A stretch of DNA of 64,000 nt. Origin: Myotis daubentonii. Taxonomy: Eukaryota; Chordata; Mammalia; Chiroptera; Vespertilionidae. This document shows positions 1-10,830 of this stretch, in pieces. The stretch lies in the NCBI RefSeq assembly GCF_963259705.1, contig NC_081844.1, forward strand, positions 23,359,715 to 23,423,714, written 5' to 3'. The notes below the pieces were generated by a model. That model was not told where the DNA came from. It searched no databases and saw only the letters and a program-made list of their open reading frames with translations. A program made the translations under genes and the position numbers. The stretch's first letter is position 1, and each line of letters begins with the position of its first letter.

Positions 1-409
1 CTTAATACATCCTTTCAATCACGGTGTGTGTAACCAACGACTTTTGAGGAGAGTTGACATTCTCTCCAATTCTTCTTCTAAATGTTTATTTCCTGCCCCT
101 GAGAAAAAGCCCATCTTCCTTTGAGACTCAGACCATCCATGCAGAATCTCCACCATCCTCTAGGCATCCCCCATCTCTGTCACTGTCCTCTCCAAGCTGT
201 TTCTCACCTCCATGTCTTTGCCCTGGCTCTAGTCTCCACCTGGAATGCCAAAGAAATATGGTAGATAATGCGTGTGTTTCAGTCTGCTGCTGTGGGACAG
301 ATCAAAAGCCTGTTGGAAGCATCATACCCATGACTTTGGACTTGATGATACTGCTCTCTAACCACTAGGAAAACGGAGCATGTATGCTTTTAAGACAACC
401 CAGTTGCTG
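1..409. other. unassigned non-coding stretch
   Basis: Nothing can be assigned with confidence. The stretch is C/T-rich near 130-240. An open frame of 104 codons across it has low-complexity Ser/Pro-rich content and no splice or start context, so I treat it as chance. Confidence 0.4.
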
Positions 410-1295
410 AAGCAGAGAACTGAGATTTATTTTTCACTCTTCCTTCTCCCTCATCCCACTATTCAGTCACCAAGATGTATAGATTCTACATCAAAATCCC
501 TCCCAAACCCATCCATTTATCTCCATTACCATTGCTTTCATCATATTCCAGGCCACCATCATCTCTTAGAATAAACCCTAATTCTATTCATGTGGCCTGA
601 GATCCTCCATGACCTGGCCTCTGCCCCAGCCCCAGCCCCAGCCCCAGCCTCTTCTCTCTCGTGCTCTACATTCTAGCTGACCCGGACTCCTTTAATTCTT
701 TCAATGCACCATTTTTTAGCCCATCTTCAGACCTCTGCAATACTGTCCCCGTAGCCAAATGCACCCTTCCTTCCTCTCTGCCTTCCATGGTTAGCTTCTA
801 CTGACTCTCCAGGGTTCAACTTAAATGCTCCTTAACTCAAGAAGTCTTCTTTGGCCCGGCTGGCGTGGCTCAGTGGTTGAGTTTCGACCTATGAACCAGG
901 AGGTGGCGGTACAATTCCCAGTCAGGGCACGTGTCTGGGTTGCGGGCTTGATCTCCAGTGTGGGATGTGCAGGTGGCAGTCGACCAATGATTCTCTCTAA
1001 TCATTGATGTTTCTATCTCTCTCTCCCTCTCCCTTCCTTTCTGAAATCAATAAATATATATATTTTTTAATAATAAGCCTTCTTTGACCTTGTTAAACTA
1101 CATCTGACCCTGCAATGATTAACCTTATTCTTCATTCAGAGCACTCCAGTTATCTGCTACACTGGGATGCTGACCAGCAGGGATTACATAGGTATTGTTC
1201 ACTATTGTGATTCTATTGTGTTTGCAGGGACTAGTATGGGGCATGATGTGTAGCGGGTACTTGATAAAATATCATTGAATGAATGAATGGATGGA
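410..1295 (+). repeat. L2 LINE 3' region, split by a Ves SINE
   Basis: Pyrimidine-rich L2 sense text (the part resembling 'catgacctggcctctgcccc', then the tract leading to 'cttctttgacc') runs into the characteristic L2 tail of repeated gaatgaatgaatg at about 1277. The Ves at 854-1072 interrupts it. A short CCCCAG tandem lies near 623-650. Fragment of an ancient, inactive LINE. Confidence 0.7.
854..1072 (+). mobile_element. Ves SINE
   Basis: tRNA-derived head ('gtggctcagtggttgag'), mid-body, then a CT-rich segment, 'gaaatcaataaa' and an AT-rich tail. The sequence 'cttcttt' flanks both sides as a short target-site duplication. It belongs to the head type with 'ggttgag...gaaccaggagg'. Inserted into L2. 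Confidence 0.92.
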
Positions 1296-1335
1296 GGGAT
1301 AGGTGGGTGGATGGATGGATAGATGGTTGGAAGGA
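1273..1335. repeat. GGAT/GAAT-type simple repeat
   Basis: The L2 tail (gaat)n has expanded into an imperfect atgg/ggat array ending near 1335. Typical microsatellite birth at a LINE tail. Confidence 0.8.
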
Positions 1336-1839
1336 AGAATTTCTCCCTCAAGATAATGAGTGTGAATCTATGATTCTAAATGCATGTGGACATAGCTATC
1401 ATTTTGACAACCTAAAACCCGATGTTCTATGAGAACAAATTCTTGCTCATTTTTGCTCTTAATGAGTTTGTATTCTCTTTGGTGGGGGTTGTGGGGGAGG
1501 GGGGGAGCAGATGATGACGAGGGAGCAATGACAATATAAAACACACAACTAAACAAGATAATGTGTTAAAATGACATACAACACATGCCCTGAGGAGGTG
1601 ACGTTTGAACCCCAGACCTCAAGCACTTAAAATTAAAAAACAGGTGAGACCACCAACTCCATGCTAAAAACAAACCGAAGGATAATCAGACTGTGTTGAC
1701 GGGCAGTGATGGCTGGGCTTTAAAAATAGACCAGTCACCCTATTATGTGTCCTGCCTTCTGCTTTAGTAATCACTTTCCCCAGGTGCCCGAGGAAATACA
1801 AATGGCCCTTAAACAGATGACAGGGGGCCCATTTTCCAT
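1336..1839. other. unassigned stretch with G-rich run
   Basis: No recognisable gene or clear repeat. A G-rich run at about 1482-1506 is the only structural feature. Confidence 0.4.
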
Positions 1840-2240
1840 CCGAGTAAGAGAGAAGCAATTAAAATTGCACTGAGATGCCATTTTCCGCCTATCACAAGGG
1901 CAAAAACCCAAAAGCATGATAATGTGTTTTGCTGGTGGGGCTGAGGGGCCTCGGGCAGTCTCGCCCATTGCTGGTAGGAGTGGAAATTGGTGCAAGTCTA
2001 CGGGGGATTATTTAGCAGTGTTGATCAAAATTGCCCTTGCCTTTATTCCTTGACCCAGCAACACAACTTCTCTGAATGTTTCCCGTTGTCTGCATTATAT
2101 TTGGCATGTTTTTAAAAAAATGTTCAAGGTTGCTCGCATGCAGCATTGTAGATAATGGCAGAATTTTGGAAACAATCCATGTATCCACCAGGAGGCGCTG
2201 GTTTAATAAAATCTGGACCACCACATGAGAAATAATACTC
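1840..2240 (+). repeat. old L1/HAL1 LINE fragment (ORF2-like)
   Basis: Decayed text equivalent to the L1 reverse-transcriptase 3' coding region: 'tgagatgccattttccgcct', an equivalent of 'ttggaaacaatccatgtatc', and similar landmarks. Stops and indels throughout; a dead fragment. Could equally be HAL1 or an L1M. Confidence 0.65.
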
Positions 2241-2249
2241 ATAGCTTAG

Positions 2250-2415
2250 ACATGTCTCTTACTTCATACCTGGAACTATTCTAATTATGCTACATATATT
2301 GATTCATAATAGCCAAATCAGGTATATCCTCACAACCATATCATTTTATAGGTGAAGGAACTGAGGCCCAGAGAGGACCAGTACCTTGCCCAAGATCACA
2401 CAGCTAGGTCAAGGC
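2250..2415 (+). repeat. MIR SINE
   Basis: MIR core in sense orientation: 'gaaggaactgaggcccagag' followed by 'cttgcccaagatcacacag'. Confidence 0.85.
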
Positions 2416-2890
2416 AAGCCAGGTCAGGCAGGAGGGATGGCGGCTTGAGGGCCGGGAGCCGGAACATCTCTGTGGCTGTAAAGTGGAAAAGTCCAAGAGT
2501 GCTGTTTGAAATACAGGAAAAACAAGGACCAGTGGGCAGAGGAACAGGAGGTGGTAAAGTCGCCTTCTGATCACATTGGGGCCCCCAGGGAGATACTCAT
2601 GGTTGGAATGGAAGAGGGAGTCTCAGTTCCCCCCTCGTCCTCAGCTATCCCTTGAACTCTCACCCGTGCAGTTGCAGTACCACCTCTCTAAGAATGAGGA
2701 CACGCCCACCAAACTAATCCGGAAAAATCTCCAAGAACGTATTAAAGCAAGATACTGAGAAGCATGTAGAGTAAACACCCTTTTATGTAAGAAAGGAGGA
2801 GAAACTAAAATAAATGTTTACGTGTGCACACACTTTACGTGTTGGCATGAAAGTAATCCTATAAAGACATGTAAGAAACTGATAAATATA
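2416..2890. other. unassigned stretch
   Basis: No repeat or gene recognised. Two short open frames (about 60-70 codons) have no supporting signals. Confidence 0.35.
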
Positions 2891-3110
2891 CCCGGCCAGT
2901 GTGGCTCAGTGGTTGAGCATCAACCTATGAGCCAGGAGGTCACAGTTCAATTCCTGGTCAGGGCACATGCCTAGGTTGCAGGCTAGATCCCCAGTGGGGG
3001 AGGGCCTGCAGGAGACAGCAGATCGATGATTCTCACTCATCATTGATGTTTCTATCTTTCTCTCCCTCTCCCTTCCTCTCTGAAATCAATGAAAATAAAA
3101 TTTTAAAAAG
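2891..3110 (+). mobile_element. Ves SINE
   Basis: Head 'cccggccagtgtggctcag', body with 'gagccaggaggtcacag', CT-rich segment and 'gaaatcaatgaaaataaa' tail. Flanked by 'ctgataaatat' on both sides (target-site duplication). Confidence 0.93.
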
Positions 3111-3990
3111 AAGCTGATAAATATTATAAAGTTGGGAGATGGAAGTGGGGAGGGAATGGGACTAATTGGAGAGGGATAGGAGATATAAATGTATAAACTT
3201 TTGAAACATTAGCAACTGATTTTGAAGTTGCCAGAGAAGCTTACAGGTCCTCAGGAAAGGCACCTGTCACCTGGTAAATGACAGGGCATGTGCCTTGCGA
3301 TTCGCCACAGTCCCCACCCTTCCCTAATGTCTGCCTGATAAAGAGGACTCATCTAAACGGGACAGTCAATCTCAAGTCCTGTCAATGGCAGCAGCTACAC
3401 CTGACGGTGACACCAAAGTGGCCAGATTCCCTCATTTTTCAAGATGAGTGAAAAAGCCAGATGTTTATGTGAGATCTTCCAGATGTTAAAAGTTGGCAAG
3501 GAGTTCATATTTCCGGAAAATGAAAACTGTAGTCTATATACAACTTCTGACCCAGAGAAATCCAGAATCTGTGCATCCTCAGGAAATCCTCCAGGGACTT
3601 GTCCTTGACTGAGTGGCAGCTTTCACAGCCTCCTAAGAACCAGCAGGGCAACTGTTTGATGTGCTGTTTGAAACCAGAGATATAAAGGGGCAATAACAAA
3701 GGCTGGGGAGAGGCCTCCAAGTCTGGTTGCTCAGGTGTGCACTGCACAAGTGCTCCCAACCACCAGAGGGAAGGATGCTGAAATGCAGCCACTGATGGAG
3801 AACCTCCTGATGGATGGACCAAGCTGATAACACCAGAACCCCTATCGAATTCAACCTCACCAACAGAGACAACCAGACACAACGATGTGCCACCCAGTGG
3901 GGAGGCCACAGGAAACACCCAGCACCGTCGAAGAATTATTCTTGCAAAAACAAAACCACCAAAACCAAATTAATTAATCCTCCCCTAGAC
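3111..3990. other. unassigned stretch
   Basis: No element recognised. Overlapping open frames of 86-156 codons on both strands between 3505 and 4284 do not resemble any protein I know, and the plus-strand one runs through a hAT repeat, so they are probably chance. Confidence 0.35.
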
Positions 3991-4171
3991 CAGGAATCAT
4001 CAAACTGTGGTCTCCCAGCCAAATCCGGCCCTCCGCCTGATTTAGTAAATAAAGTTTCATTGAGACCCAGACACGCCTTATCTGTTTACCTATTGCTTGT
4101 GGCTGCTCCCACACCTCAATGGCAGTTTAAACTGTATGAACTGCAAAACACAGAAGTTTCACCAACCCCTG
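3991..4171. mobile_element. hAT-Charlie-type MER element
   Basis: Short non-autonomous hAT: the left end 'caggaatcatcaaactgtgg' pairs with a right end reading 'agtttcaccaacccctg', giving terminal inverted repeats of the CAG...AAACT type. Flanks 'ccctagac' and 'tgctagat' look like a decayed 8-bp duplication. The internal 'gtaaataaagtttcattg' is typical of this MER family. Confidence 0.75.
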
Positions 4172-4290
4172 TGCTAGATGTAGGCAGCAATTCACAGGAA
4201 ATACAGAGAAGAGAGGAGCATGCTAAAACAACACCATGGGGGATGCAACCAGCAAAATCCAAAGTGTGGACGGATCTTCCATAAATAAGT

Positions 4291-4524
4291 GGCCGGTGTG
4301 GCTAAGTGATTAGAGCCTTGGCCCAAGCACCAAAGGATCATGGGCTCAATTCCCATTCAAGGGCATGTACCTGGGTTGCAGGTTTGATCTCTGGTCCCTG
4401 TTGGGGCACATGAGGAAGCAACCTCTCTCTCTCTCTCTCTCTCTCTCTTCCTCTCTCTCTCTCTTCCTCCCTCCTTTCTACCATCTCTAAAAAAAATCAA
4501 TGGGAAAAATTAAAAATAAATAAA
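4291..4524 (+). mobile_element. Ves SINE
   Basis: Head 'ggccggtgtggctaagtg', body, an expanded CT microsatellite at 4421-4475, then 'aaaaaaatcaatgg' and an A-rich tail. 'aaataagtgg' occurs on both sides as the target-site duplication. Confidence 0.9.
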
Positions 4525-4559
4525 AATAAGTGGCAAGAGAACAAAAACAAGGAGACAGA

Positions 4560-4935
4560 AATGTTACAGATTCCAAGATATATCAGCTAACCAGGGAAAT
4601 GGGGAAAGTAACTACATATGTGACAATATCAAGAAATTCTAGTCATTTCTGTAATATGTTACAATGGTGTTGTGATGATAATCTTTAATGAACTTTATCT
4701 CTCAGAGGGATATGCTGTAATTTTAACAGGTACGATGATACGATGCCTAGAATCTGCTTTAAAGTAATCCAGCGAAGCGCAGCCAGTGGGTGGGGGTATA
4801 AAGAAATCAGACTTGCCACATATTGATCATTATTAAAGTTAGGAAATTGGTACGTGAAGGTTGCTTTATGACTCTCTCCAATTTTGTGTAAGTTTGAACA
4901 TTTTCACGCTAAAAAAGTTTTTTGGAAAATTAAAA
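4560..4935 (+). repeat. L1M LINE 3' end
   Basis: The text runs through 'atctgctttaaagtaatcca', a poor copy of the conserved closing block, to 'tttgaacattttcacgctaa' and an A/T tail. This is the 3' untranslated end of an old mammalian L1. Confidence 0.75.
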
Positions 4936-5041
4936 AAATTGAACCTACGTTCTCCTACACACGTTCCCCAGGACAGACTGTGTCCAGGGGGGGATCTGAA
5001 GGCATCTCCACCAGCCAGGCCATCTGTCCTGAATTACAGCC

Positions 5042-5070
5042 CGCCCCCCCCCACACACACACACACACTC
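5042..5070. repeat. poly-C / CA simple repeat
   Basis: A run of C followed by alternating CA dinucleotides. Confidence 0.9.
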
Positions 5071-5199
5071 CCCACTGCATATCCATCAAGGCACCTGGGC
5101 TTTGGCACACCTCTCCTTGGAATGATGGGATGAGGGGGGTATCTGACCACTGAGGCTGGTAAGTCCCCCCAACTCAATCTAGTTCGTTATTGATTTGTT

Positions 5200-5444
5200 G
5201 TTATTGTTAATCCTCACCCAAGGATATTTTTCATTGATTTTTAGGGAGAGTAGACGTGAGAGGGAAAGACAGACAGAAACATCAATGTGAGAGAAACATA
5301 TCGATTGGTTGCCTCCTGCAGAAGCCCTGACCAGGGCCTGGCCTGGGGAGGAGGCTGCAACCCAGGTATGTGCCTTTGACAGGAATCGAACCTGGGACCC
5401 TTTGGTGCACAGCACTCTATCCACTGAGCCAAACAGGCTAGGGC
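5200..5444 (-). mobile_element. Ves SINE (minus strand)
   Basis: Reads as a reverse Ves: 'cctcacccaaggatattttt' at the tail end and 'ccactgagccaaacaggcta' plus 'gggct' at the head. The flanks near 5173 ('ctcaatctagttc') and 5443 ('ctcagtctggttc') look like a diverged duplication. Confidence 0.9.
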
Positions 5445-5558
5445 TCAGTCTGGTTCTTAACCAACTCCATGTGACATTGCAGAATCTGCCTCAAGTCCTG
5501 CTGTGGAATCAGCAGTGACCACAAAGGAACCCAACTTATCCCACACGTTCATTTAGAG

Positions 5559-5800
5559 CAGTGGTTCTCAACCTTCCTAATGCCTCAACCCTTTAATACA
5601 GTTCCTCATGTTGTGGTGACCCCCAACCATAAAATTATTTTCACTGCTACTTCATAACTGTAATTTTGCTACTGTTATGAATCGTAATGTAAATATCTGA
5701 TATGCAGGATGTATTTTCATTGTTACAAATTGAACATAATTAAAGCATACTGATTAATCACAAAAACAGTATGTAATTATATATGTGTTTTCCGATGGTC
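5559..5800 (-). mobile_element. SPIN-type hAT element, truncated
   Basis: Starts with the hAT terminal text 'cagtggttctcaaccttcct' and contains 'gttcctcatgttgtggtgac' and 'atcacaaaaacagtatgtaa'. The match stops after 'tccgatggtc'; the opposite terminal repeat is missing. Unlike the 212-bp copies at 31.7 and 60.8 kb, it retains the internal segment with 'gtgattaatcac'-type text, so it derives from a longer parent. No transposase is encoded. Confidence 0.9.
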
Positions 5801-6239
5801 TGTTTTGGTTGTCTAGGATGGGATCTGCATTGGCATTTTATTAAGTTCCCCAGAGCACTGGGTGGGCAGACAGCTTGGAGAAGCATGGGTATTCATGCTC
5901 AGTTACTAGTACTTCCATTCCTCTAATACCTAAGAGTTTCATACCTGTAAGCCTTTGAGTACCAAGCTCCCTCCATCATGGAAACCCTTTCTCTCCCTGA
6001 GTGTTTGACACACACACCAACCTACATCAAGAATCATACAATTTCTAAATTCTTTTCTAACATTTCTCACTAGAATTAACCAGTTCCTCCTGGCTGGAGT
6101 CCTTTGGTCTCCTGATCTTATCAGGGCTGCCTCCCACCTCAAGCCTTTTGAGAGAGGGATTGCATATTATCTTTGCTATCAGTGCCCTACCCCTCCCCTG
6201 CCCCCCAGGTCTAGAACAGTTGCAAACAGGAACCCCTCA
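5801..6239. other. unassigned stretch
   Basis: No gene or repeat recognised with confidence. The part around 6150-6230 could be a very degraded L2. Confidence 0.35.
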
Positions 6240-6510
6240 GTGGAGAGTCATCTCATTAACATACCTAAGACACTCTTATCTCTTGAAATCTCAATGGTTC
6301 TAGGGAGTCTGTTCTGGCAGCTGGGGACAAAGCTCCAATGTTTTGTATTATATCCTGGGCTGGTGACTTCATTTCAGCCCCTGGATACAGCCATTCCTGA
6401 AAACTACTTTTAAATCACTCAAGTCAATAAAGTCCACCACCACCCTTTTAAAGAACGGAGTCAGCTGTCACTGTGTTTCTATCTCTTACAACTAAAAGAA
6501 TGCTGACTAA
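6240..6510 (+). repeat. MaLR-type LTR fragment
   Basis: The 3' part resembles an MLT1-like LTR: a 'caataaagtccacc' polyadenylation-like block, then 'gagtcagctgtcactgtgtt' and 'agaatgctgactaatcc'. Ancient solitary LTR relic of an endogenous retrovirus-like element, non-coding. Confidence 0.55.
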
Positions 6511-6719
6511 TCCTCCCAGGCTATCGCATCCATCTAGGGGGGGGTCTCCCCCAGACCAACACATTTATCAGCCTGATAAACTTGGGCTCCTCACTTATGA
6601 CTCAATGCTTCCTCTGCTGGAAAGGATTCCCTGATTTCACAGAGCAAACCTAGGCGTTCCCAGAGCACTCTGAACGGTTCTCCCGGCAGCACTCTGACAC
6701 CGTGGTGATGGCTGATCTG

Positions 6720-6832
6720 CACGTCAGCTGCTTCGACCTTTTCATGTTTGTGTTCCCAGCGCTGACCCCAGCAGCCCCCAGGAAATAGCTGTTGTGTTGA
6801 ATGAATGAGTAAGTGAATGATTAAATAGTACA
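6720..6832 (+). repeat. L2 LINE tail
   Basis: Ends in 'gttgaatgaatgagtaagtg' after 'cagcgctgacccc', the expected order at an L2 3' end. Confidence 0.6.
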
Positions 6833-7389
6833 GTGTCGCCTTCCTCTGACAATGGGTTTATTTTTAAAAAGGATACAAAAAACAAAAGGCTGTACCACCG
6901 AGAATGGCTGGAGGGCTGGTGCGTGCATCTCTCCTCTGATTAAATAGCAGGCAAGGTGTGTGGGCAGGAAACAGAGGGACCTCGGAGACAGGCAGATAAA
7001 GGAGTGGGTGGCTCTTGGCAGCAGCAGGCCTTTCTTTCATCTTCTGCCATAGGCCAGCCCCTGCCATCAGTGCCCACCTGCCATGCGAAACCTCTCTGGA
7101 TCCCCAGAAACAATGAGAAATCATTTGTCTGGGGAGGGGGTGGGGGAATAGGATGGGCAAAGGGAGGAAGATGTGTCCGTTTCATTCCAGCTGGCTCTTC
7201 ACCATGCTCCCTGAGCTAGCCAAACGCATCTTCTAATTTAGTTCATTCTTCTCTTCCCAATCACTGGTGATGGACCCACAGAGAACACTGTCAGAATTCA
7301 ACCACTCTTCTTCCCTAGAAGAAAGGGAAAGGAGAAAGCATGCAAGAAAGAAATTGACAGAGGAAGAAAAGAAGGGAAGAGATAAAGGA
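6833..7389. other. unassigned stretch
   Basis: No repeat recognised. Overlapping open frames of 80-98 codons on both strands at 6864-7219 lack splice context. Purine-rich at 7318-7390. Confidence 0.35.
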
Positions 7390-7560
7390 GAAATGATCAT
7401 AGCAATAGCTAACACATACAGCTCTTACTGTGTGCCAGGCTCTTAGCTGAAGACTTGGCATACAGTTACTAGGTTCATCCTCCTCGAAACTGTATGAGGA
7501 AGGTTCTAGTGTGTACCCCCACTTTACAATGAGAAAGGGGAGGAAAAATAAAACAGAAGG
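7390..7560 (+). repeat. MIR SINE
   Basis: MIR sense order: 'agctaacacatacagctctt', 'actgtgtgccaggctcttag', then 'cccccactttacaatgag'. Confidence 0.75.
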
Positions 7561-7653
7561 CAAAGCAAGGATTTTTTAAAAATATATTTTCAGATGAGGG
7601 CACTGACGAGATCCAAACCCTGGGACACAGATTAGCACAAGAAGGTGCTCACT

Positions 7654-7870
7654 GCCCGGCTGGTGTGGCTCAGTAGTTGAGTATCAACTTATGAACCAGG
7701 AGGTCACAGTTGATTCCCAATCAGGGCACAGGCCTGAGTTGCAGGCTCGATCCCCAGTGTGGGGCATGCAGGAGGCAGCCGTTCAATGATTCCCTCTCAT
7801 CACTGAAGTTTCTATCTTTCTCTCCCTCTCCCTTTCTCACTGAAATTAATAAAAATGTTTTATTAAAAAA
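7654..7870 (+). mobile_element. Ves SINE
   Basis: Head 'gcccggctggtgtggctcag', body with 'gaaccaggaggtcacag', tail 'gaaattaataaaaatg'. The flanks 'aaggtgctcact' and 'agatgctcact' form the duplication. Confidence 0.93.
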
Positions 7871-7969
7871 AGATGCTCACTAAACACTGTGGAATGAAGG
7901 TTCCCTAGAAACCCTAGCCCACATGGTAAAGACAATGTCATCGTCCCTTTTTAAGTGGGAAAAAAACAT

Positions 7970-8150
7970 GTTTGAAAGCAAAAGGTATGTAGGAAACTAA
8001 TTTTTTACCTTAGTAGGAAAAATACTGAAAGACCATCCCCACCATTAATGGGGATTATCTTGGGAGGAAATAAGGGGTAAATTTGGACATTTCAAAACAT
8101 TGATTTTTTTTTAAATGATAAGAATGTACTGATTTCATAATAAAACATAT
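7970..8150 (+). repeat. possible L1M 3' end
   Basis: A 'ggggattatcttgggaggaa' block followed by T-rich text and 'cataataaaaca' is in the order seen at some L1M 3' ends. Tentative. Confidence 0.4.
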
Positions 8151-8399
8151 GTTGGGGTCGGGAAGAGAAAGCATGTGCAAGACTTTTTGCTTTCCTGAGC
8201 ACAAGACTATCACAGCCAGATTTTTAACAATTTTGGACCAAGCGATTGAGGGTGGAGCTGGGCTTTTATATTAAACTTGGCCTTGAAGGAGCTCTGGAAT
8301 TTTTCCATTGAAAGACTTAGGAGCACCAGTTGGATTGGCATTTGGGACTGGGGTTGTGTCTTGAAGGCACATTTGTACAATTCCAGTGTTTTTCCTTGT

Positions 8400-9130
8400 A
8401 TAAGTTATAAAATGCTACAAAGCAAATTACCCCAACAACTCAGCAATGTAAAACAACAAACAGGTATAGTTTGTTGGCATGGCTTAGTGGGTGCCTCCAC
8501 CTCAAGCTCTCTCGTGGGCCTACTATCAAGATGTCATGCCCTAGCCAGTTTTGCTCAGTGATTAGCGCATTGGCCCGCAGACTGAAGGGTTGTAGGTTCA
8601 ATTTTGGTTAAGGGCACATACCTTGGTTTCAGGCTCAATCCCCAGCCCTGGGTTGAGGCACGTGCAGGGAGGCTACCAATTGATGTGTCTCTTTCATATC
8701 GATGTTTCTCTGTCTCTGTCTCTCTCCCTCCCTACTACTCCCTCTAAAAATCAATGGAAAAAAATATCCTCAGGTGAGAATTAACAACAACAAAAAGATG
8801 TCGTCATTACGGGGTGTGGTTTCATCTGAAAACTCAACTGAGGAAGGACCTGCTTCTGAGCTCACTGATATGGTTGTTGACAAGATTCACTTCCTCTCCA
8901 CACGGCAGCTCACTACATCATCCGTGCCCACAAATAAGAGTGAATAAAAGCAGAGCAAGATAGAAGTCACAGTCTTTTCATAGCCCAATCAGGAAGTGAT
9001 ATCCCATCACTCTGCAGTATTCTAGTTGTTCGAAGTGAATCTTTAGGTCCAGCATGCAATCAAGGGATGACGGTTACACAAGAGCATGACGACCAAGAGG
9101 TGGGATCACTGGGACCATCTCAGAAATCAC
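8400..9130 (-). repeat. LTR-like ancient repeat, split by Ves
   Basis: The text 'acaaagcaaattaccccaac', 'ttcatctgaaaactcaactg' and 'gaagtcacagtcttttcata' follows the order of a common mammalian LTR-class repeat, read in reverse. The Ves at 8538-8796 sits inside it. The exact family is uncertain. Non-coding relic. Confidence 0.55.
8538..8796 (+). mobile_element. Ves SINE
   Basis: Head 'gccctagccagttttgctca', body 'ggcccgcagactgaaggg', CT-rich segment, then the 3' text 'atatcctcaggtgagaatta' of the longer-tailed Ves type. The flanks 'aagatgtcat' and 'aagatgtcgtcat' mark the duplication. Confidence 0.92.
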
Positions 9131-9139
9131 CACACTTAG

Positions 9140-9410
9140 ACAGAGAGGCTGTCAGGCTTAACGGACAAACCCAGAGCCAGAATGCCTGGGTTTCACTCCC
9201 AACTCTGCCAACTCCAGGTGTGTGACTTTAGGCAAGTCACCTAACTCTGTATATACCTCATTTTCCTCATCTGGAAAGTGGGCATGATCCTGGTATCTAC
9301 CTCGAAGGGTTGCGCAGGGATTAAAAGAGTGGATATATGCAAGGCACTCGGACCAGTGTCTGGTACACAGTAAGCACTATGTAAATGCATGCTATTGTTG
9401 TCGTAAGTCA
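9140..9410 (-). repeat. MIR SINE (minus strand)
   Basis: Reverse MIR: 'gtgtgactttaggcaagtca', 'ctcattttcctcatctggaa', 'ggtacacagtaagcactatg'. Confidence 0.88.
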
Positions 9411-9615
9411 CACATCAATAAAATATCAAGCTTTCCTGAAGATGCTTTAATTCACACAACTAGGAAAATGGCAATTGTCTATGACAAAGAATAAGAACAC
9501 AGTAAGGGTTTCCGTTTATTGCAAGTTCAAGAATAGGTAAAACTAATCAATGGTGATAGAATACTGGGGTACAGACTGAGAAGGGGCACCAAGCAATCTT
9601 GTAGAGGGTTGTTCT

Positions 9616-9866
9616 TCTAAATATAATATAGATATATAGCTAATATGAAAAGTGTCCCCTTGGGAGTTCGACCAGAAGTTCGATCGCTTGCTATGATGTG
9701 CACTGACCACCAGGGGGTGGCACGGAGTGAAGGAAGGCCCCGGCCAGCAGCTGGCAGCCAGGGAAAGAAGGCCCTGGCCAGCAGCCAGAAGGCCCCAATC
9801 AGCCCTGATCACCGGCCAGGCCTAGGGACCCTACCCGTGCACAAATTTTGTGCACTGGGCCTCTAG
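9616..9866 (+). mobile_element. non-autonomous HeliBat-type Helitron
   Basis: The 5' end starts with TC followed by AT-rich text. The 3' end has the hairpin centred on 'gtgcacaaattttgtgcac' (about 9837-9855), then 'tgggcctctag' and a host T. Internal text 'ctgaccaccagggggtgg' is shared with the other Helitrons here. No Rep/helicase is encoded; about 250 bp, a deletion derivative mobilised in trans. Confidence 0.88.
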
Positions 9867-10019
9867 TGTTCATATAGTTCTATACCTCAGTAAAAATCCC
9901 TCAAGCTATGAACTTAAAGTATATCTCACCCAATTTGCATCTTACACATCTCACCCAATTTGCATCTTATGCCTCAATTTAAAAAAACTTTTAAAATGTA
10001 AAAAAAAAAAAAATTATAA

Positions 10020-10601
10020 GAGAGCTGCTGCTGTTAATAATTAAGAGGGCTGCTGTTGAAAACTGTAGGGGATGGAAGGCCCAGCCCAGGTTGAACCACG
10101 GCCCCAGGTTGCTGGTCCCCCTTAGGAGGAAGGAGTTAGTCCATCTCTGCCAGCTCCCTTTGCCATGACAACAGGAGGGCAGAGCACTTAGAGACACTGC
10201 CCTCAGCACTTTTTAATCTGAGAGCTTTGGAAAAAGGCTCAGAGTCAGGGGAGGAAGAGGACAGCACGGGAGAACTGGCTGGCAAGATGCTTGGGTGGTG
10301 GAAAAAAAAATGCTTCCAAGGCAAAAAGGATTAAGAACCAGCTCTTCTGGGCTCTGGATACATCCATTGCCTCGCAGGCTGGAGACATTCCCACCCATCC
10401 CTGCCTCCTTTGGAGAAGAGAGGGGGCGCGATGCTTAAGGTTCACCAAAAACCCTCTTCCCCCCCCACCAAGAAAACAGGAGAATAGATCTCACTTTTAA
10501 AATGTTTTAAAACCTTCTAAAGAATATATAGCCCGAAAGTGTTCCCAAGAAAATTTGTTACAAATAGTAGGTCAACCTAACTGGAGAGAAACATGCATAT
10601 A
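10020..10601. other. unassigned stretch
   Basis: No repeat identified. Open frames of 60-72 codons on both strands overlap each other and lack supporting signals. Confidence 0.35.
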
Positions 10602-10830
10602 GCCCTGGCCGGTTGGCTCAGCAGATAGAGCATTGGCCTGCCTACTGAAGGGTCCCAGGTTCGATTCCGGCCAGGGGCACATGCCTGGGTTGTGGGCTCA
10701 ATCCCCAGTGTGGGGCGTGCAGGAGGCAGCCGATCAATGGTTCTCTCTCATCACCGATGTTTCTATCTCTCTCTCCCTCTCCCTTCCTCTCTGAAATCAA
10801 TAAAAATATATTTTTTAAAAAACAAAAAAA
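10602..10830 (+). mobile_element. Ves SINE
   Basis: Well preserved: 'gccctggccggttggctcag', 'gataGAG...cctactgaaggg', 'gttcgattccggccaggg' (intact tRNA-like B-box region), CT segment, 'gaaatcaataaaaatat'. 'atgcatat' flanks both ends. Confidence 0.95.

Noticed and set aside
10640..10680. tRNA-like B-box sequences such as 'gttcgattcc'
   Set aside because: They belong to the tRNA-derived heads of Ves SINEs; no true tRNA cloverleaf or acceptor stem is present.
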